Below are positions 52,971-63,255 of a stretch of DNA of 64,000 nucleotides, in pieces. Origin of the DNA: Paraburkholderia sp. FT54 (GTDB taxonomy: Bacteria > Pseudomonadota > Gammaproteobacteria > Burkholderiales > Burkholderiaceae); contig NZ_CP134196.1 of NCBI RefSeq assembly GCF_031585635.1, forward strand, positions 1,426,001-1,490,000. The letters are read 5' to 3'. Each line of letters opens with the position of its first letter. The first letter of the stretch is position 1. The notes beneath the pieces were generated by a model. It was not told the DNA's origin and did no database searches. It saw nothing but the letters and a program-made list of their open reading frames with translations. Both the position numbers and the translations under genes were made by a program.

Positions 52971-54643
52971 AACGCTTCGCCGCCCTCTATACCGCGCTCG
53001 ACGCGACCACGTCCACACACGACAAACTCGAAGCGCTCACGAGCTACTTTGCCGTAGCCGAGCCGGAAGATGCGGCGTGGGCGTCGTATTTTCTCGCCGG
53101 CGGCAAACCGCGTCAGTCAGTGCCGACGCGTCTATTGACCGAGATTGCCCGCGAGCGCGCCGGTTTGCCCGCGTGGTTATTCGAGGAGTCCTATCACGCG
53201 GTGGGCGATCTGGCCGAAACCATCGCCCATATCCTGCCGCCCGCGCAACGCAGTTCCGAACTGGGCCTCACGCAGTGGATCGAGCAACGCGTGCTGACCT
53301 TGCGTGGCGTGGCGCCGGAAGAGTTGCGCACGCGTTTGCTCAGCTACTGGGACGAACTCGATTGGGGCGGCCGCTTTCTGCTGACCAAACTGATCGGTGG
53401 CGGGTTTCGGGTCGGCGTCGCGCGGCAACTGGTGGTGAGGGCGCTGGCGGAAGTAGCGGGCGTCGATCATAAACGGATCGCGCAACGCATGGTGGGTTGG
53501 ACCGACTCGCAACAGAAGCCCGATGCCGCGCGCTATCTGCGTTTGATCGCACCCGAGGCGACCGCTGACGAGACGCAGCCCGGCGAGCCCCAGCAGGAGA
53601 GCGACCTCGGCCTGCCGTATCCGTTCTTTCTCGCGCATCCGTTGCAGACCGATCCGGCGACGCTCGGCGATCCATCGCAATGGCAGATCGAATGGAAGTG
53701 GGACGGCATTCGCGCGCAACTCGTCAAACGCGGCGGACGGGTCTGGCTGTGGTCGCGTGGTGAGGACCTGATCACCGATCGATTCCCCGAAGTCGCGGCG
53801 TTGGGCGTGGCACTGCCGGATGGCTTCGTGATCGACGGAGAGATTCTTGCGTGGGAACCGGGCGCTATGGCGCCGCTGCCGTTTGCGCGCCTGCAACCGC
53901 GCATTGCCCGCAAAACGCTGACGAAAAAAATCCTCGCCGATTCGCCCGCCACGCTGCTCGCCTATGACCTGCTCGAAGCCCACGGCAAGGACCTGCGCAT
54001 GACGCCGCTCGCGGAGCGGCGCGCGCAACTGGATGCGCTGGCTGGTTCCATCGACGGCACGCTCGCGCGCGATCTGCTGCGGGTGTCGCCGCTAGTGCGC
54101 GCTGCGGACTGGCAGGCGCTGGCGGCGTTACGCGACGAGAGCCGCTCGCGCGGCGTGGAAGGGCTGATGGTCAAGCAACGCGAATCGATGTACGGCGTGG
54201 GCCGCACCAAAGCATCAGGCACATGGTGGAAATGGAAGATCGATCCGTATGCAGTGGATGCCGTGCTGCTTTACGCGCAACGTGGCCACGGCCGCCGCGC
54301 GAGTCTCTACACCGATTTCACCTTCGCGGTGTGGGATGAAGCGAACGGTGTGCGCACGCTGGTGCCGTTCGCCAAGGCTTATTCCGGTCTGACCGATGAA
54401 GAAATGCGCCAGGTGGATGCGATCGTGCGCAAGACCACGATTGAAAAGTTTGGCCCCGTGCGCAGCGTCACGCCCACGCTGGTATTCGAAATTGGCTTCG
54501 AGGGCATTCAGGCGAGTCCGCGTCATAAATCCGGCGTGGCGGTGCGTTTTCCGCGCATGCTGCGCTGGCGCACCGACAAACATATCGACGACGCCGATAC
54601 GTTGGCGATGCTCAAAGGCTTCATCGACGAGCGTGCGGGATAA
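52967..54643 (+). CDS. ATP-dependent DNA ligase (cisplatin-damage-response type)
   Basis: A 558-residue ligase of the TIGR04120 type. The adenylation lysine is Lys244 in EWKWDGIR; FVIDGEILAW and VEGLMVKQRESMYGVG are motifs III and V, and GTWWKWK is near the end of the nucleotidyl-transferase domain. The N-terminal domain binds DNA. In many bacteria this gene sits with the exonuclease, an Lhr-like helicase and a small phosphoesterase; the last two are missing here. The pair is inferred to work in DNA end repair, separate from the NAD-dependent replicative ligase. Confidence 0.9.
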   Translation: MKRFAALYTALDATTSTHDKLEALTSYFAVAEPEDAAWASYFLAGGKPRQSVPTRLLTEIARERAGLPAWLFEESYHAVGDLAETIAHILPPAQRSSELGLTQWIEQRVLTLRGVAPEELRTRLLSYWDELDWGGRFLLTKLIGGGFRVGVARQLVVRALAEVAGVDHKRIAQRMVGWTDSQQKPDAARYLRLIAPEATADETQPGEPQQESDLGLPYPFFLAHPLQTDPATLGDPSQWQIEWKWDGIRAQLVKRGGRVWLWSRGEDLITDRFPEVAALGVALPDGFVIDGEILAWEPGAMAPLPFARLQPRIARKTLTKKILADSPATLLAYDLLEAHGKDLRMTPLAERRAQLDALAGSIDGTLARDLLRVSPLVRAADWQALAALRDESRSRGVEGLMVKQRESMYGVGRTKASGTWWKWKIDPYAVDAVLLYAQRGHGRRASLYTDFTFAVWDEANGVRTLVPFAKAYSGLTDEEMRQVDAIVRKTTIEKFGPVRSVTPTLVFEIGFEGIQASPRHKSGVAVRFPRMLRWRTDKHIDDADTLAMLKGFIDERAG

Positions 54644-54873
54644 CCCGCTGAGTACAAATCCCTAAAACGGTGCCGGGTTTTTAGCCAGCAGCGTTTTATT
54701 GCGTGAGCTATGGTGGTGAGGTAAGGCGTACGCGGCTGCGCTGCGAGCGCGGCGCGACGCAAACAGAAGCCATCGCCTGGCGAACGATGAGCTTTGTCCG
54801 CGCTTCAGGAGCGAATCTTGCGCGCATGTTCCGAAGTGCCCGCGAGTGGCGCACGGAAAAAGCCAAGGAGAAG

Positions 54874-55335
54874 ATGGTGACGTTCGACGACCGGATGGAC
54901 GATAACGAAGACGTCGTAGTGTGGCGGCCTATCCAGTATGCGATGGCATCGCACCGGCGCGTCCTCGTGGTGGACGATTACCGGGAGGCGGCAGAGGCAT
55001 TGCAAATGTTGCTCACGGCCGACGGCTTCGAATGCCGCGCGCTCGAAGATCCATTTGCGGTCTGCGCAATGGCCCACGAATGGCAGCCGTTCGCAGTGGT
55101 GCTGGACATCAAGATGCCGGGCCTCGATGGATTGGAGCTAGCTCGGCGCCTGCGCGCCCATCCTTCGACTTCGCATATGTTGCTGGTGGCGTGCACCGCG
55201 TTCGCTTCGCGCGACGACCGGGCACGCGCCAAGGCCGCTGGTTTCGATGCGCATTGCGCGAAGCCGCTGACGCCGGAGCGCCTGCTGCGCGTGCTTGAAT
55301 CGGCGGCCGCGCTACACGCCGGCGGCCAGCCGTAA
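54874..55335 (+). CDS. Stand-alone response-regulator receiver protein
   Basis: A 153-residue protein containing one receiver domain: VLVVDDYREAAEALQMLL, the phospho-acceptor Asp in VVLDIKMPGLDG, Thr in VACTAF and Lys in HCAKPLTPERLL. No output domain. AAGGAG at 54865-54870 supports the start at 54874 (MVTFDDRM); an alternative is the following GTG. The closest in-window candidate partner is the hybrid kinase at 47361, but no link is shown. Confidence 0.83.
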   Translation: MVTFDDRMDDNEDVVVWRPIQYAMASHRRVLVVDDYREAAEALQMLLTADGFECRALEDPFAVCAMAHEWQPFAVVLDIKMPGLDGLELARRLRAHPSTSHMLLVACTAFASRDDRARAKAAGFDAHCAKPLTPERLLRVLESAAALHAGGQP

Positions 55336-55417
55336 AGGCTGCGTGCGGTTTGAAAGAAATTCCCCATAGGGTGCCCGTGGAATTCAAGGCGGATTGACGC
55401 GGACGAGACGATGTCGA

Positions 55418-55585
55418 ATGCGTGACTTCAATAATAGTTTTGCTGTGCCGGATATCGAGCAGCGCGAAATATATTTAGGCTTATTGAATATATCGCCGTG
55501 CCGGTTGGCTTATCTATTGCAGACAGCAGCGCAGCTGACAGGTCTGCAAGGTCAAGCCCTTGCAGCCGGTCAATCGAAACAATAA
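55418..55585 (+). CDS. Possible small AT-rich ORF
   Basis: A 55-codon frame (MRDFNNSFAVPDIEQREIYL and onward) in a section richer in A and T than its surroundings (about 55425-55520). No good ribosome binding site and no family recognised. The segment could be transferred DNA or just an intergenic AT island. Confidence 0.25.
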   Translation: MRDFNNSFAVPDIEQREIYLGLLNISPCRLAYLLQTAAQLTGLQGQALAAGQSKQ

Positions 55586-55592
55586 CGCTCGT

Positions 55593-55997
55593 TCAATCCG
55601 GCGCGTACTTGAACTCAGGTAGCGACTCAAGCGATTTTTTGGTCGCTTCCGGCAGCACCACACGACGGTTATTGATCTGCAGATCGTTGAACGGCACGGC
55701 GACCAGGTGCTTGCCCATGCCCAGGAATCCGCCTACCGACAGGATCGCGTACGTGCTGCGGTCGCCACTCGGCGAGACGATCAGATCGTCCAGCGTGCCG
55801 ATGGTGTCCTTGTTCTTGTTATAGACATCCGCGCCACTCAGCTTCGACGCGCGGTAGCCGCTTGCGAGCTGTACCACGTCCGTGCGTCTTTCCGTAATCG
55901 CCTGAGGGGCGCCCTGAGCGTAGGCTGTGCCATACGAAGCTAGCGTGGCGAGGAGCAGGGCGGTTGCGGCCAGCGAATTGATCTGGATTCGTTGCAT
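55593..55997 (-). CDS. Exported PRC-barrel domain protein
   Basis: A 134-residue protein with a signal peptide ending near AYAQG (residue 28), followed by a PRC-barrel: ASKLSGADVYNKNKDTIGTL, DDLIVSPSGDRSTYAILSVG, LVAVPFNDL. PRC-barrels are small beta folds also found in RimM and photosynthetic reaction centres. Function of the exported type is unknown, often tied to stress. Start set at MQRIQ (55997). Confidence 0.83.
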   Translation of the reverse strand: MQRIQINSLAATALLLATLASYGTAYAQGAPQAITERRTDVVQLASGYRASKLSGADVYNKNKDTIGTLDDLIVSPSGDRSTYAILSVGGFLGMGKHLVAVPFNDLQINNRRVVLPEATKKSLESLPEFKYAPD

Positions 55998-56265
55998 GAT
56001 GGTTCTTCTCCCTGATGGCATGTGCGGCGCTTCCTGTCCCGCGCCGCTTCACTGAGGCAGCTTTCACCTTGCCTGCTGCAAAAGTTGTGCCGCGCGGCTC
56101 AAATACTCATGTCGATCCCATCAGGTCCGGAACTTGCTAAATCAGCGGGCTTGCTGTTCGAAATTCCGATGGTGCATTTCATGCAGACGGAATTCCTGCA
56201 TCGACTGATCCACTGTCCGCACTAAAACACGCGCTTCAGCGCCTCTAGCTTCCACAGGAACCACT

Positions 56266-58482
<2,217 letters not shown>

Positions 58483-58548
58483 CGGACCCAACCGTCAACC
58501 GCATCGAGCCGCGTTGCCGGGTATAGCGCTTGCTCGATTCCGAATGAC

Positions 58549-58583
58549 TGCATGCACGCCGCTTTTTTTTCGGCGTGCGTGCA
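58549..58583 (+). terminator. Hairpin after glgX
   Basis: TGCATGCACGCCG and CGGCGTGCGTGCA form a 13-bp stem (one G-T pair) with a loop of C and eight T. The T-run is in the loop, not after the stem, so it is not a standard intrinsic terminator. Confidence 0.4.
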
Positions 58584-58628
58584 GCGCAGCCTATTTCGGC
58601 CCACGCCAGGTTTAACCGAGGTGATCAA

Positions 58629-58808
58629 ATGGAACAGGAACAAACCTCTCAAGAGGAACAGATCCGCATGCGCGCTTATTACCTGTGGGAGCAGGCAGGC
58701 GATCCGAAAGGCACGCCTGACGAGTATTGGGATCAGGCACGCGCCGAGATTGAGAAGGAAGCGCCGCCGATTGAAAGCGGCCCGATTGCCGACGAGCCTT
58801 TAAAGTAA
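58629..58808 (+). CDS. DUF2934 small protein
   Basis: A 59-residue protein with the DUF2934 core: IRMRAYYLWEQAGDPKGTPD followed by EYWDQARAEIEKE. Found widely in proteobacteria; function unknown. GAGGTGATCAA precedes the ATG. Confidence 0.82.
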   Translation: MEQEQTSQEEQIRMRAYYLWEQAGDPKGTPDEYWDQARAEIEKEAPPIESGPIADEPLK

Positions 58809-58981
58809 GTGCGCTATCCGACAGGACTTTGGCGATTGCCGTATCAAGTGGCAAATTGAACAAAGGATTGCATGCATGAGCGAGGCGCAGCAGTGAGTTG
58901 CAATGTTGCCGCCAATCGGCGTGCGCAACTCGCCTCGCCTGTCACAGCCGACAAAAACAGGATCCGCACAGAACAGCGCAA

Positions 58982-61021
58982 ATGAAGGACCTACCCGAAC
59001 CGCGTGGCGTGAGGCCGGCCGCCCGCATTCAAGCTCCCGCCGCGGCCTTCGGCGTCGACAGTCTGATCGCGCTCGCCGTGGGCGTGACGGTGGTCGCTTG
59101 CCTGTACTTTGCGAGCGCCGTGCTGATTCCGATAACGCTCGCCATTCTGCTCAGCTTCCTCGTTGCGCCGCTTGCCGACGTGCTGACGCGTTTGCGGCTC
59201 GGCCACGTGGCGTCCGTGTTCGCCGCGGTCGTGATGTCGGTGTCGGTGATCGTCATGCTCGGCGCGGTGATCGCCACGCAGCTGACCGATCTTGCAGCCG
59301 GCATGCCACGCTATCAGGCCACCATCGAGCACAAGATGGAAACGGCGCACAACCTGACTATCGGCAAGCTGGACCGCTTTGCGAACGCAGCCGGCCAGGC
59401 GTTGCAACGCGCGACGATCGAGCCGCCGCAACCTGCACCGCAGCGCGGCGCGGCTTCGGCCGGCAGCGCGCATCCGACGGCCAGTGCGCCCGCCGCTGTG
59501 CCGGTCGAAGTGCGCGAGCCGGTCCCGACGCCGTTCGAACTCGCGAGGCGTGTGTTGTCGCCGGCCATCAGTCCGCTCGAAACGGCGTTTATCGTGTTCG
59601 TCGTGATGGTGGTGATCCTGCTGCAACGCGACGATCTGCGCGATCGCGCGATACGTCTTTTCGGCTCGCGCGACCTGCACCGCATGACCATGGTCATGGA
59701 CGAGGCCGCACGGCGTCTGAGCCGTTACTTCGTTTCGCAACTCGGCCTGAATGCGGGCGTCGGCGTGGTGATCGGCACAGGGCTTTTCATGATCGGTGTG
59801 CCGAGTCCGATTCTGTGGGGCATTCTCGCGGCGTTGCTGCGGCTCGTGCCCTATGTCGGCATCTGGATTTCGGCGGCGCTCGCCACCGCGCTCGCCGCCG
59901 CCGTGAGTCCGGGCTGGGCCATGGCGATCTGGTCACTGGCACTGTTCGCCACGGTGGAACTGCTGGTGGGGCAGATCGTCGAGCCGCTGCTGTATGGACG
60001 CAGCACAGGACTCTCGCCGTTTTCGGTGGTGGTGGCCGCGATTTTCTGGAGCTGGATCTGGGGGCCGATAGGGCTGATTCTGTCGACGCCGTTGACGCTT
60101 TGTCTGCTGGTGCTTGGCCGGCATGTGCGGCGTCTGGAATTTCTTGATGTGCTGCTCGGCGATCAGCCGGCGCTGACGCCGGTCGAAAACTTCTACCAGC
60201 GGGCGCTGGCAGGCGACCCGGATGAAGCGATCGAACAAGCCGAAACCCTGCTGCGTGACCGCTCGTTGTCGGCGTACTACGACGAGGTTGCGATCAAGGG
60301 TTTGCAACTCGCGGCAAACGACGTCATGCGCGGCAGCGTGACAGAGGCGCAGCTTGCACGCATCGAGGCGACCACGAATGACCTCGTGGACGGCCTCGAC
60401 GGCTACGAAGACCGCGAGCCGGCGACGTCCCCGGTGCAAGAAAGCTGGAGTGCAACAGGGCCGCTTGCGCCTTCAGTTTCTGATGCGTCCGAGAATGCGC
60501 AAGCTGAATCGTCGAGCACGCGATCGGCGCCTGCCGGCAATGCGGAAGAAGATCGCGCAACGAACCAGTCGCCGCTCGCGGCCAGCAACCGGGTGTTATG
60601 CATTCCCGGACGCGGCCCGCTCGACGCGTTGGCGACAACGATCCTGTTGCAGTTGCTCGGGAAGCATGGGTTCACGTCACGCGCGGTGCCGCATGAAGCC
60701 GCGTCGCGCGCGTCGATCGAGAGTCTCGATGCGGACGATGTCGGCGTCGTCTGCATCCTCTATTTGCAGATCGACGGCATTCCGTCGCATTTGCGCTATC
60801 TGGTCAGGCGCATTCGTGCACGGTTGCCGAACGTGTCGATCGTCGTCGGATTGTGGGTGGCCGAGGATACGGAGAAGTGGAGCGCGGATCTGCAAAGCGC
60901 AATGGGCGCGGAATGTTATGCCACCTCGTTGCAGGAAATCCTCGCTGCTTGCCGGCGTGTCGAAGCGGCTAGAACGCGAACCGAGGAAGAACTGCCGCTT
61001 GTGGTCGCGTGTGGTCAATAG
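58982..61021 (+). CDS. AI-2E-family permease with extra soluble C-terminal domain
   Basis: A 679-residue membrane protein. The first 400 or so residues are a PerM/AI-2E exporter domain with about seven helices (ALAVGVTVVACLYFASAVLI; VPYVGIWISAALATALAAAV; LSPFSVVVAAIFWSWIWGPI) and a periplasmic loop rich in Ala/Pro. After a disordered segment (about 515-565), the last 110 residues (RVLCIPGRGPLDALATTILL ... VSIVVGLWVAEDTEKW) look like a Rossmann/B12-binding-type domain, but lack the DxHxxG cobalamin motif. The exported substrate is unknown. Confidence 0.82.
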   Translation: MKDLPEPRGVRPAARIQAPAAAFGVDSLIALAVGVTVVACLYFASAVLIPITLAILLSFLVAPLADVLTRLRLGHVASVFAAVVMSVSVIVMLGAVIATQLTDLAAGMPRYQATIEHKMETAHNLTIGKLDRFANAAGQALQRATIEPPQPAPQRGAASAGSAHPTASAPAAVPVEVREPVPTPFELARRVLSPAISPLETAFIVFVVMVVILLQRDDLRDRAIRLFGSRDLHRMTMVMDEAARRLSRYFVSQLGLNAGVGVVIGTGLFMIGVPSPILWGILAALLRLVPYVGIWISAALATALAAAVSPGWAMAIWSLALFATVELLVGQIVEPLLYGRSTGLSPFSVVVAAIFWSWIWGPIGLILSTPLTLCLLVLGRHVRRLEFLDVLLGDQPALTPVENFYQRALAGDPDEAIEQAETLLRDRSLSAYYDEVAIKGLQLAANDVMRGSVTEAQLARIEATTNDLVDGLDGYEDREPATSPVQESWSATGPLAPSVSDASENAQAESSSTRSAPAGNAEEDRATNQSPLAASNRVLCIPGRGPLDALATTILLQLLGKHGFTSRAVPHEAASRASIESLDADDVGVVCILYLQIDGIPSHLRYLVRRIRARLPNVSIVVGLWVAEDTEKWSADLQSAMGAECYATSLQEILAACRRVEAARTRTEEELPLVVACGQ

Positions 61022-61149
61022 CTAACGTGCCAGGAATCTCCGGACGTCATCCACCGTGATGCGACGTGGCATGCCGCGTGCCTTGCGTGCGGCACCGAAG
61101 CGAAGAGGGTGGGTATCGTCCAGAAGGGTTGTACTTGCAGAGGGATGAA

Positions 61150-61178
61150 AACCGCCGCCGGCAGCGCGTCGGGCGGTT
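61150..61178 (-). terminator. Intrinsic terminator after the small stress-type gene
   Basis: On the minus strand AACCGCC, 15-base loop, GGCGGTT then TT. It lies 20 bases after the stop at 61198. Confidence 0.5.
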
Positions 61179-61197
61179 CACATCCGGTCAGCGAGGC

Positions 61198-61380
61198 CTA
61201 GTGCCTGGCCGGTTTTTTGGCGGCTGACTTGTCTTTCGAAGCGGCATCCTTATCGGGGACGATCTTCGTGGTGCCGCCGGTGGAAGGCGGATCGCTCGCG
61301 GGGAAGCTGTCTTCGACCTGCTTGTCGATCTGCTTTTCGCTCTTGTTCGAGTGCGGGTGCTTTTCCTTGTTTTCGGTCAT
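61198..61380 (-). CDS. Small hydrophilic protein with EDSFPASDPPS motif
   Basis: A 60-residue Lys/Ser/Asp-rich protein carrying QVEDSFPASDPPST, a motif seen in many small proteobacterial proteins of unknown function. No hydrophobic segment, so cytoplasmic and likely disordered. Spaced 30 bases after the Rieske/FAD gene on the same strand, so possibly co-transcribed. Confidence 0.7.
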   Translation of the reverse strand: MTENKEKHPHSNKSEKQIDKQVEDSFPASDPPSTGGTTKIVPDKDAASKDKSAAKKPARH

Positions 61381-61410
61381 GGCGTTTTCTCCTTCAGGTT
61401 ACCGGGTTGT

Positions 61411-62976
61411 TCATTTCGTGACGGAGGATGCGTCGCCGACTATCGCCATCGCATCCGCCCGCGACACGCCGCATCTCATCGCATCGATCAGGCGCGCGGT
61501 CTGCGCTTCGCGCTCGCAAGCCAGCACGGCGACCACCTTGCCGTCCTTCACGTATAGCGAGACGAATTGCTGGTTATCGAGTTCGCCGTCGGTCACGATC
61601 TCGTCCCACTCGCTCGCATGGCCGAGATACTCGAAGTTCTTGCCGAAGTGATAGGTCCAGAAATACGGCACGCCGGCGTAGCGATGACGCGCGCCGCACA
61701 TGTTCTGCGCGGCAATGCGCGCGTGTTGCTGCGCGACGCGCCAATGTTCGATGCGCATCGGTTCCTGATCTTCATGCAGCGGAAACACGGCGATATCGCC
61801 TGCGGCGTAAAGACCAGGCGCGGCTTGCATGCCCGCGTTGACGAGCACGCCGCCGTCTTTTTGCAGCGGCAAACCTTCGACAAAACCGGTGGCCGGCGCG
61901 ACGCCCGTGCCTAGCAGCACGATGTCGGCAGCGACATGCTCGCCGTTTTCGAGCATCACCTGATGCACGTTGCCTTCTTCGCCTTCGAGCGAGGTGACCT
62001 TTGCTTCGAAACGGAACACCACGCCATTGCGCTCGTGAAGCGCGCGGAACATCGCGCCGGCGCGCTCACCGAACTGCCTCGCGAACGGCACTTTTTCCGG
62101 GGAAATGACGGTCACTTGCGCGCCGCGTTTGCGCAGCGCCGAAGCCGTTTCCAGTCCGATGAAGCTGCTGCCGAGAATCGCGACCTGGGTTTGCTTTGAA
62201 TCGTCGTCGATTGCGTCCACCAGCGCGGCGGCGTCGTCGAGACTGCGCAGCACGTGCACGCCGCCCAGCTCTACACCGGGAATCGCGGGAAGCTTCGGCA
62301 CGCTGCCCGTGGCGAGCAAGGCGGTGTCGTATGTCAGTTCGCCATCGCTTTCGAAATGAATCGTGCGAGCGGGTACATCGAGCCGTGCAACTTTCTGGAC
62401 AATTCGCTCGATGTCGTGCCGCTCGAGCCAGTCCGGCGCGAGAAGCGGCGGTACATCGGCGGGCGCCATTTCACCGGACGGCACGAATTTACTCAGCGAA
62501 GTGCGGTCGTAGGGCGCATGGGGCTCATCGCCTACGAGCGTGATGCGGCCACCAAAGCCGCATTCGCGCAGGGTCGCGCAAGCGGCTGCGCCCGCCGCGC
62601 CCGCGCCGATCACCACGTAATGCGGTTCTGGCGCGTTGGCATTGCGCGCCGGCTGCGGGAGTTTTTCCGGCGTGACCATGACGTCGTCGCCTGTCACGAC
62701 CACGGGATAACGGTCGAGCGCGACCAGCGCGGGCGGTTCGAGTACGTTGCCTGTAGAGACGTCGAACGTCCCCTTGTGCCACGGGCAGATGATCCGGCCG
62801 TCGCATAGCGCGCCTTCTTCGAGCGGCGCGCCGGCGTGCGGGCAATCGGCGGAATAGGCGCGCACGGTATCGCCGTCGCGCACCAGCAGAATCTTTTCGC
62901 CGTCCACCACGACACGTTCAGCGCGGTCGGTTCGCAATTGCGAGAGCTGAGCGACGCATCGGGCAATCGTGGGCAT
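61411..62976 (-). CDS. Rieske-domain FAD/NAD(P)-dependent oxidoreductase
   Basis: A 521-residue fusion. The N-terminal Rieske domain has Cys45 and His47 in DCPHAGAP and Cys64 and His67 in CPWHKGTF, binding a 2Fe-2S cluster. The rest is a two-dinucleotide-domain reductase with YVVIGAGAAGAAACATLREC and VAILGSSFIGLETASALRKR. The closest known layout is AIFM3-like and ferredoxin-reductase-type proteins. The electron acceptor is unknown. The start at MPTIARC (62976) puts the Rieske domain at its normal position. Confidence 0.88.
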   Translation of the reverse strand: MPTIARCVAQLSQLRTDRAERVVVDGEKILLVRDGDTVRAYSADCPHAGAPLEEGALCDGRIICPWHKGTFDVSTGNVLEPPALVALDRYPVVVTGDDVMVTPEKLPQPARNANAPEPHYVVIGAGAAGAAACATLRECGFGGRITLVGDEPHAPYDRTSLSKFVPSGEMAPADVPPLLAPDWLERHDIERIVQKVARLDVPARTIHFESDGELTYDTALLATGSVPKLPAIPGVELGGVHVLRSLDDAAALVDAIDDDSKQTQVAILGSSFIGLETASALRKRGAQVTVISPEKVPFARQFGERAGAMFRALHERNGVVFRFEAKVTSLEGEEGNVHQVMLENGEHVAADIVLLGTGVAPATGFVEGLPLQKDGGVLVNAGMQAAPGLYAAGDIAVFPLHEDQEPMRIEHWRVAQQHARIAAQNMCGARHRYAGVPYFWTYHFGKNFEYLGHASEWDEIVTDGELDNQQFVSLYVKDGKVVAVLACEREAQTARLIDAMRCGVSRADAMAIVGDASSVTK

Positions 62977-63255
62977 GGCCGGTTCCTCGCGGACGGTGAA
63001 ATGAGCAAATAGCAGCACAGGCGGCGCAACGCGCGTCAGCACGTCGCGCTGCGGCGCGTCCTTCAAGCCGTTAATCAATCGTCAATGGTCGAGCAATCCA
63101 TGTGCCTGGATGCACGCATCGCCACAAGCGCTGTTTCCTTACCCATCACGCTATGGAGAACGGCCGAAGTGCGGTAAATTCCGGAACAGGAAATAGCACA
63201 CGACCATGCACCGCGCATGTCGTGCCATGGCGTCCCTGACGTGTGTCGACCTTTC

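Noticed and set aside
56022..56225. 67-codon plus-strand frame upstream of glgX
   Set aside because: No ribosome binding site, no recognisable family, and it overlaps the likely promoter region of the PRC-barrel gene.
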